Shown piece by piece: positions 56,891 through 64,000 of a DNA stretch of 64,000 bases (position 1 is its first letter; the number at the start of each line of letters is the position of its first letter). The notes beneath the pieces were generated by a model. It ran no database searches. It saw nothing but the letters and a program-made list of their open reading frames with translations, and was not told the origin of the DNA. Location of the stretch: contig CM043788.1 in assembly GCA_023974075.1 (NCBI GenBank), positions 15,711,428-15,775,427 on the forward strand, written 5' to 3'. Position numbers and translations under genes: made by a program. This stretch comes from Chaenocephalus aceratus. Taxonomy: Eukaryota > Chordata > Actinopteri > Perciformes > Channichthyidae.

Positions 56891-58161
56891 GATGTGCAAA
56901 ATAGCCATAATATACAGTCTTTAATTAACTATTAGTAGAGAATAACGAGTAATGATTATACTTTATTACTCGTTTCCATTCATGTCAATTGCAGATACAT
57001 GTTTAGTCTTCTCAAGCACCAACTATAACATATCGCTCCTGATTGTTGGCACTTGACAATCACCTTACCTGAATTTTACTCAGGTGTAACTAAAGTCTGA
57101 TTTAAGGGTTGTTTATATTTCACATAATTAATCAGAATCTGCAAAGTAACTCAAATAAATGCAGTGGAGTAAAAATACCAGGTTAACCTCTGAATTGTCG
57201 TGGAGTAGAATTACAAAGTAACAATGAGCTGTCATGTGGGTATATATTAATGCTGCGCATTATGGACACAAGCGATTTTCACCCATTTATTAATTATATG
57301 TTTTACATTTGATAACACCAATGTGTTTAATACTGGTAACTTCTAATTGTGGGAAAAACGAAAACGTTCAGTAGAGACGTCCCATAGAACATTTTGCGAA
57401 ACACAATAGCCAGCATGTGTAGTTCTGGGGGGGTGTTCGATTCCAGTTTTGGATAGTCTGGCGTGGTTTCGTTCCATTTCACACAGCTGTTTGACGCTCT
57501 GCGTAACCTTACGGGGACTGTAGTCCTAAACGATAGCTGGGGATTATGGGTAGTGTAGTGTCTTCGGCCATCCTAAACTCAGAAATGTTGACAATCGCAA
57601 TGATGCTCGAAATGTCCCTTATAGGCCTACGTCTGTTTCCGGTTATTTTTATTTTGAAATTCAGTTCCTGACGGACGCCAAAAAAGCCCGAGATTATGGA
57701 ATTAAACCAATAAATAAAAGCAAGGATAATTGTGTGTTATTGGTGAGTAAATAACAGTGTGTTATTTTGAAAAGAATAACAAATTAGAAGGAAAAAAAGA
57801 ATTAAAAATACAGATTTCAGTATTCTGAGGCTCTGAGCCCCATTTATTTTCCTCACAGACGGCAACAAAAGTCCGAAATTATACGATTTAAAATAAAAGC
57901 AATAATTGTGGCTTGATATTGAGTAAGAACCTATGGTAAGAACATGTTTTTATGAACCACACAGCTACCGGTCTTCCACGACCCGACCGGAGAAAAAGAC
58001 GTGCTACAGGCACGAAACACATTACCAGTAGAAATACATTGCTTTTAAAATCGTGCTGTGCAACACGAAAAAAAGGGGAAAATCGTGTTGGTGAACACGA
58101 ATCAATAGATTAAAAATCGTGTTGGTGAACACGAAATGCCATGAGACTGGGTTGGAATGGC

Positions 58162-60552
58162 ATTAGCATCCAATCACATTCATAAAAGTACAGCAAGACA
58201 CCACCCTAAGTTTCAATATATTACTGCCTCTCACCTGGAAGAGTTCTAGCTTCCGGTTTCAGATTGTTTATTGAGTGAATAATTATGCTAAAATGTAGCC
58301 AATCCCCAATGATTTTTTTTAGAATGAAAAACTGTAATTTATGAGCCCTAGAGATTAAGAAAAACGTCACAATAATAACAAAGAAATGGCCCTTTTAATG
58401 TTACCTTTTTGTTTTGACTCCTACAGGCAAGTGGGAAATAGTCCTTTTGACTTAAAGACTGAATTAAATGGATGCTCAAAAATAACATAGTTCGAGTGTT
58501 AGATCTGTGGAGCTTATATTCAATATAAATACTCTTCATATATTTAATTTAACCCAATAATACAAAAACAACAAATTATAGTATCTAAAGTGCACATAAA
58601 CTGCCGTAGATGTCTTACTGTGAAGTCAAACATGTCTTCGGGGCAAGTGAGGATTGACATTGGTGGATTTTTACCGTCCAAGGTCATTAGCTCCTAAAAT
58701 GTTTCCTCCGGGGATTTATTTAACATATTCATGGAGCCAAAACTAAATGGGAACCATATGCAGGAGTCCACTATATATATAATTACACAGCAGATAGCCT
58801 AACATAACCTTACAATATAGCTCATACTGTCACACAAAATTTCACATTTCGACTCCAAATCCCTCAACTTTTTTGACCTCGGGACTTCGACAAGATTGGA
58901 TCCACGTGCTACGGAAGAAAACTGCTGCGGGTGATAATTTATAACTACTGCAGATTCAAATCACAGATGTTTTATCATTTTTTGGGATGTTGGGTGATGG
59001 TGGCGAAGAGGTAGCAGCTATATTTGGAAGGTAGATAAATGTGACAAAATGGATAATGGATTCCAACACACACCTGTCATACAGATTTTCATATCCTTGC
59101 AGCTGACAGGGATTAATAACGCTATCTAAATAGTATAGTTGCTCTTGCAGGAAGCAGTTATCTCACACATACATTACATATACCATAAACTTGAAAGCGA
59201 GGACTCTGTTTATTTAAACACATGCACGAGACGAATATACACTTACAAAGAAATATATAGGCAGACACACAACCACAGGTCGATTTGTGCCCTACGGAGT
59301 CTCACACGCCTTTGAAAAGCCACTAGAGGATGAAGCCACAACAAAGGGAGTTAAGAGTACTCCAACAGTTGGCCACTGGGCCTGAGAGACAAAATAAAAT
59401 ATAAACTGGCCAGCAGCACAACTGCTATCTGAAATTAAAATATCATCTCCGGCTCAAATAAGTATATAAGTCTGTAAAATATATATGTTTATGATTTATT
59501 GGACACACAGAGCTGGTTGAGGGCCGTTAATCATATGCCATATATATACCCGACATATATAGAGCCATATAGTTGAAATATTAATGCCATAAAAAGGATG
59601 CAAGACGTATGGGAGAGTGGAAAAAACATGGAGTGATGTGAGAGCTTGTCTTTGATTGCACGGAGGGAGGAAAGGAGGAGAGGGAGGGAGGAAAGGAGTC
59701 TCTTTGTCTCCCCCTCTCAGCTTTTCTCCCCTTCTCCCTCCCATGCGAGCCAGATCTGCCCTTGCAAATGTTGTGTCATGTGTCTTCTGCCCTCGCCACC
59801 AATTGTCCCCTGTGCTGCTTCGGCTGCTCAACAGATGGCCAGTTGGCTCATTAACTTTAATAAATCGACCATCAATTAGAATGAAGGTAATTGGGATGCT
59901 GCGGAGGTGATTGCAAGGTAGCGGCGCTGCCTACAAAAGCCCTCCTCTGCACTTAATGAATTGCTCTCATGGTGCCCCAAAATATGTGCGCGGGTGCCAA
60001 GACGATGGCAGTAAAGCCTGGCAGTGCCAAGAACGGTAGAGGAACGGACAGATGATTGAAGGACTGTTCAGTTTATGACGTGTTACATCACATCAGCTAA
60101 CCTTGATGGGTTCATACTCTCCATCTGTGCTCGGACGCCTTCTCTTTGTCCTCGTCTTTGTTCCAATTTTTCCCACCTTCTCCTGTCATTTGCTGTTGAA
60201 ATCCTTCATGTGCCTTTTCCCGCATCTCTCTGACTCATTCCCACCCTTTGCCACATATCTGTCTGTCTCTGGTAACAAGCTCCTCTTGCAGCTCTTCACA
60301 TAACAATACATCTCTCCCGCTGCCTGTTTTCCTCTTCTCGTCGTCTTTCACCTTGAACTTTTTATTTCATTACTCCTCCGTGACCTTTGATATAGCTCTG
60401 AGAGATGAGCATCCCTTCTGCCTTTGTCTGCGCACGTGTGATTCTACACACTATGTCCGCAGCATCTGTGCATGCGTAATCAAATATGTGTGTTTATTTA
60501 GTGTAGGAGCATGCATCATTAGCTCCACACGCCTTTGTCTCCATTCACCATT

Positions 60553-60589
<37 letters not shown>

Positions 60590-63260
60590 GGTTGTGGACA
60601 GTTATCAATGTATCTGTCAGAGGTTTGTGCTGACTCAGACAATCAGGGCCATGTGTCTTCCAGGAGAAGCAGGTGCACCTGCCAGCCAGCCTGCAAATGT
60701 AGAACAATTGTGTGTTTGTCCGAACGCATACACAACATATGCTTCATTATGAACGCTTCAGTACGGAGAATAACTTGTCGGAAAGAAAGGGACTTTAATC
60801 TAAACAGATTGTTTGGTGTGCTCTCAGCTCCGCACGTTTCACCCTGAGCTGGAGCGAGTCGTCATGTCCACGGAATTGGTCTATCTGCTGAACAAAGCAT
60901 ATCTGCTGAGCGGCTGTTGGGAGAGTCTCCTATAGGTCTCTACCCTCGCTGAGAAAAAAAAAAAAAGAAGAAGAGCTCCAGCATTGCCAAGATATGGATT
61001 GTACTCGGAATCAAACAGAGTTAATTTCGCATTAGCTACGGCATAACTACGCTGATGCTCAACAATGCAAATTAGGAAAACACATACAAATAGACACAGC
61101 ACAAGCAAATTTGGAAAATATTTTCACCAATTTGACAACACATGTTGAGCAGAAAGAATGCTCCAGAAACAAAACTCACAACGCTTGTCGCAAGGTGATG
61201 TAAAATGTGCTATAATGTAGCTACGTTTCTTTAGTTTGTTATTACATCTGCCAAGGAGGTTTTGTTTTTGGCTTGGTTTGTTTGTCAGTCCATGTGTCTG
61301 TGAGCAGAATTATGATTTCAGGAAACTTGGTGAAATTGTGTATAATGGACCAAAGAAGAAAGGAACCCTTTACATTTTGGAGCAGATCCGAATGGCTGCT
61401 CGGATACAATAAGTTATATTTTACTTCGAGATAGGGACTTCTGAGGAGCATGTGTACGCAGCATTAGCCTTTGTGGAGATCTGCATCTAGTTGTACCATT
61501 GTTTCAGCATGATTCAGATATAATTGCTGACTTCATATGCTGAAATGTAGTTATCACCTTTGAAAAAAACACCATTTAAAATTTTTCTTTCAAATATCTT
61601 GAATAGCAAGAGTATACAGTTTACGTAGGCCTACAGTATGTGTTTTTTTATTGTTAAAACATTTGGGAATTAAGGGCTATGTTGTTCTAAACTGTGTTGG
61701 GATAAAATATATCTAATGCAGTATTAGATCAGTTTTACTATCTGTAAAGATAGTACCACAACTAACTATCAAGGAAGAATGTCAGAATTTATGATGCATG
61801 TAGTCTTTGCTCGGAGAACTAAAACTGATCTGGGTTAAAGCATTACGCTTTTATCTTTGTGGACTGCTATCCTTTGATCAACAGCCCTATGAAAAAGGCA
61901 GAGGACGGTGTGTAGGGAGAAAGTCATTTCCCCTAAGCCTTCCTCTGTGTCCCATAACCTGCTCTAAATAAAGGTGCGCGCAGCCTCCCATCCCTCTTTA
62001 AAGTCTGGTCGCTGGTGGACCCTTTTTTTCCCTGAGTGCAGCTGGCGCAGCAGACGAGCCACATCTTCTTGTCTTTGTGTAAATATCAGGGCCGGTCCCT
62101 CTGGGCAGCTGTATATGAGGATGATGGTGGGGGTGATGTGTAGTGAGTGTGGGGGTGGGGATGGAGGGGTGAGGGGTAAGGAAAAGGCAGAGTGGAGATG
62201 ATAACCATTAACAAGGGACTAGCCGGGGTCATCCCTGATTTTATTAGACAACAGGAAATGGAATCAAGGTGGCAGGGGTCGCTTTCTTTGTTCGGGAAAC
62301 TTATACAGATCCTCCAGAGAGCTGAGACCCCACCCCCTCTCATAGCTAGCTATCTTTTCTCTCTCATCTGTCTCTCTCAGAAGAAAAATCTTCTTTTCAG
62401 TCTGTTTCCTAAGAAAAATTAGTAACTGATACCTCACCAGACATTAAAATGTGAACACATGTCATTCCAACCAAGACAGACATATGATAACTCTGTTAGA
62501 CTCCAGCAATATATCTTACAAGTCCTGGCATGCTGTCAAAGCATGAAGTGATTTGTTTTTGTGAAAATCAATTGTTTTTTAAAAATGGCATACAAGTCAC
62601 AAAAAGGCCTGTAAATGTGCTGTACACATCTGACATCTTTCTGGTAAAAACAGTTATCTTGCTGTGCACATTGGATGATTGCTCAGTTTGAAATACAATT
62701 GAAAAAATCACAGCTTTGAAATTGCATAACAGTCTGAAGTGGTAAAATCTCCGGCAATACTTCTACAGTATATAACAACACTTATAGAATAGAGAACAAT
62801 GCAAGACCAATACTTCACACATGTTGACCTTCCTCTTCAACAGGCCTCTTCAGAGTCCAATGGTGTATTGCAATGCATACAAAAAAACCCATTGGACCAA
62901 AAGAAAATAAGAAATCAAGGGGAACTATGTAATGTACAGCTAGGAGGAAAAGCGAGGGTGTAGAAAAGACATTTAACACTTAAACATAAAATAATTATAA
63001 TTTGTCTTAAATCAATAACTGGCAAGATTCAATTAAATTAAAATTATGTATTGCTTTCGTCATTTATCAAGCACAAGTGGTTCCATCATTCCATTGTGAG
63101 GATTTATTTAAGCATCTTTGTGAATCTGTGAACATGTGATGGGTAATAATAACTATTGTTCTCATTCATAACACTCCGTTCGATGTCTCACTATGGGATG
63201 CGCCTCAACGCGTATGCAAACAAAAGCATCAATCTCATTACGCCAATCCTGATTGGCTGG
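58162..63260. other. Intergenic DNA left of the right-edge gene
   Basis: Contains a GT array (60555-60588), a poly-A/GAA tract near 60955-60975 and many short spurious frames. The segment 59840-59980 has low repeat content and could be a conserved non-coding element. I recognise no gene or RNA. Confidence 0.5.
60555..60588. repeat. (GT)n microsatellite
   Basis: 34-bp GT array inside a long spurious reading frame at 60248-60847. Confidence 0.9.
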
Positions 63261-63269
63261 TGATCTTGA

Positions 63270-63530
63270 CGTCTATGTCAGGGAATCCACCCACCCTTTA
63301 AGTAGCTTGCGCTACGTCGCAGCGTCATTCAAACACCTCTTCTCGCTTCAGAGCACATCTCGAATATCAGTAGCCGGGCTAGCTTAACGGTCCACAGACT
63401 GAACCCAAGCTAACATTCGGTCGACGGGCGCTTGCCGGTTACTTTTTTGCTTTGCAGAAGAATTGAACAAATATTAACACACCAGTTAATATTGTAATCT
63501 GCCCCGCCGTTTTTTCTTTTGAAATAACGG
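63270..63530 (+). promoter_or_regulatory. Promoter-like region and probable first exon of the right-edge gene
   Basis: The sequence turns GC-richer with several CpGs and opposed CCAAT/ATTGG boxes (CGCCAATCCTGATTGGCTGG near 63241-63260). A TGACGTCT CRE-like site lies near 63268, and CTTTAAGTAG could be a weak TATA-like box near 63297. A splice donor ACGGTAAGAT at about 63527-63536 would close a non-coding first exon. The direction fits a + strand gene leaving the window. Confidence 0.45.
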
Positions 63531-63834
63531 TAAGATTTGATTTTTTCTTCAAACAGTAACATACCTGTTGCTAGTTTATCCCTCCGCGCCGACACCACGG
63601 CGAGTGGGGACGGACTCTTCTCTCCCTCACACCAGAGGCTGGCCCTGACAGCTGACAGCTGACAGCGCGCGACAATTGTTTGGAGGTTTTTTCGACCTCA
63701 AACGATCAGATTGGATTTAATTGATAGTTTTTGTGGACGATCCCCCCCCCCCCAAAAAACAGCTCTGCTGTCTGGGCCCCCCTGACCGTGTGTATTGACT
63801 GGAGTGACGTAGGATTACGAACGTGCATTCAGGA

Positions 63835-64000
63835 ATGCATCAGCCTGCTGCCGCGGACGCGGATGAGGAAGTGGATGCTGACAGTAGAACAGCGGAGGGA
63901 AAAGTGGATAAAGAAACAGGAAAGAAGGGTGATAATACTGAAATAAAGCACGGCCAAGGAAGGAGTGGAACAACTGAAACTATAAACAAGGAGGATAAGT
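63835..64000 (+). CDS. Open partial reading frame running off the window, unidentified
   Basis: ATG at 63835, preceded by an in-frame TGA at 63805, opens a 55-codon frame with no stop to the window end: MHQPAAADADEEVDADSRTA, then EGKVDKETGKKGDNTEIKHG and more charged residues. Composition is acidic-then-basic and low in hydrophobics, without a domain I know. By synteny the gene here should be pik3r3, but the conserved p55-gamma N terminus is not visible, so this may be a different N terminus, an upstream ORF or 5' UTR. Confidence 0.4.
   Translation, partial: MHQPAAADADEEVDADSRTAEGKVDKETGKKGDNTEIKHGQGRSGTTETINKEDK

Larger units (their letters stand above)
54445..58154. mobile_element. 3.7-kb foldback DNA element with long inverted arms
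   Basis: The ends start CAACCCAGTCTCATGGCATT in both orientations, and GAATGGC flanks both sides (54438-54444 and 58155-58161) as a 7-bp target-site duplication. Arms of about 510 bp pair from both ends inward to near 55715 and 57623. The left arm is split by a 781-bp LINE. The right arm carries an extra copy of the TTCGTGTTCACCAACACGAT subterminal palindrome. The centre (55720-57620) has no reading frame over 60 codons, so the element is non-autonomous. Confidence 0.85.

Noticed and set aside
60248..60847. 199-codon + strand frame, the longest in the window
   Set aside because: It crosses a GT microsatellite, has no domain, and its composition reflects C/T-rich intergenic DNA; no splice or promoter context.
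63731..63946. 71-codon + strand frame near the right edge
   Set aside because: It overlaps the open frame from 63835 in a different phase and starts at a C run; no domain or splice support.

Overview
The window comes from a vertebrate nuclear genome, almost certainly a teleost fish and probably a percomorph. Genes are split into many short exons with GT/AG introns. Long (GT/AC)n microsatellites are abundant. tRNA-derived SINEs, L2/Rex/RTE-type LINE 3' ends, hAT fragments and TTAA-class MITE-like elements of the kind found in fish occur in introns and intergenic DNA. Nothing in it is bacterial or plasmid-like.

Two protein-coding genes can be read with confidence. On the + strand, 2283-13149 holds the last 13 coding exons of pomgnt1, the Golgi protein O-mannose beta-1,2-N-acetylglucosaminyltransferase. 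They cover essentially the whole GT13 catalytic domain; the N-terminal membrane anchor, stem and lectin-like domain lie left of the window. On the - strand, 43008-22605 holds all seven coding exons of tspan1 (tetraspanin-1, 241 residues). The two genes converge tail to tail (pomgnt1 3' end near 14.9 kb, tspan1 stop at 22.6 kb). In mammals the order is PIK3R3-TSPAN1-POMGNT1-LURAP1. The promoter-like region and open partial reading frame on the + strand at the far right (about 63.27-64.0 kb) therefore sit where the 5' end of pik3r3 is expected, but that identity rests on position only.

Layout: 1-2.3 kb, pomgnt1 intron with a tRNA-SINE and a probable MITE. 2.3-13.1 kb, pomgnt1 exons, with a TA-flanked inverted-repeat element (3259-4277) and a hAT deletion derivative with a BED zinc-finger ORF (4934-5733) in one intron. 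13.1-14.9 kb, 3' UTR. 15-22.5 kb, intergenic DNA with a large GT array inside an inverted repeat and two abutting TTAA-flanked elements. 22.6-43 kb, tspan1, whose 12-kb third intron carries a three-part nest: a 5.4-kb DNA element, a 2.24-kb long-arm foldback element inside it, and a LINE inserted in its right terminal repeat. 43-63 kb, intergenic or upstream DNA with an L2-like LINE, SINEs, microsatellites and a 3.7-kb foldback element whose left arm is split by an RTE-like LINE. 63.3-64 kb, promoter-like DNA and the start of a + strand gene.

Three frame-breaking small indels lie in otherwise well-conserved coding sequence: pomgnt1 exon at 10196-10261 is 66 nt where 65 is expected; the pomgnt1 last exon joins out of frame; tspan1 exon at 24001-23859 is 143 nt where 144 is expected. 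Their clustering in two unrelated genes suggests assembly indels rather than gene death, but the sequence alone cannot decide. No new biological system is evident; the most interesting structures are the nested foldback transposons and the frame lesions.
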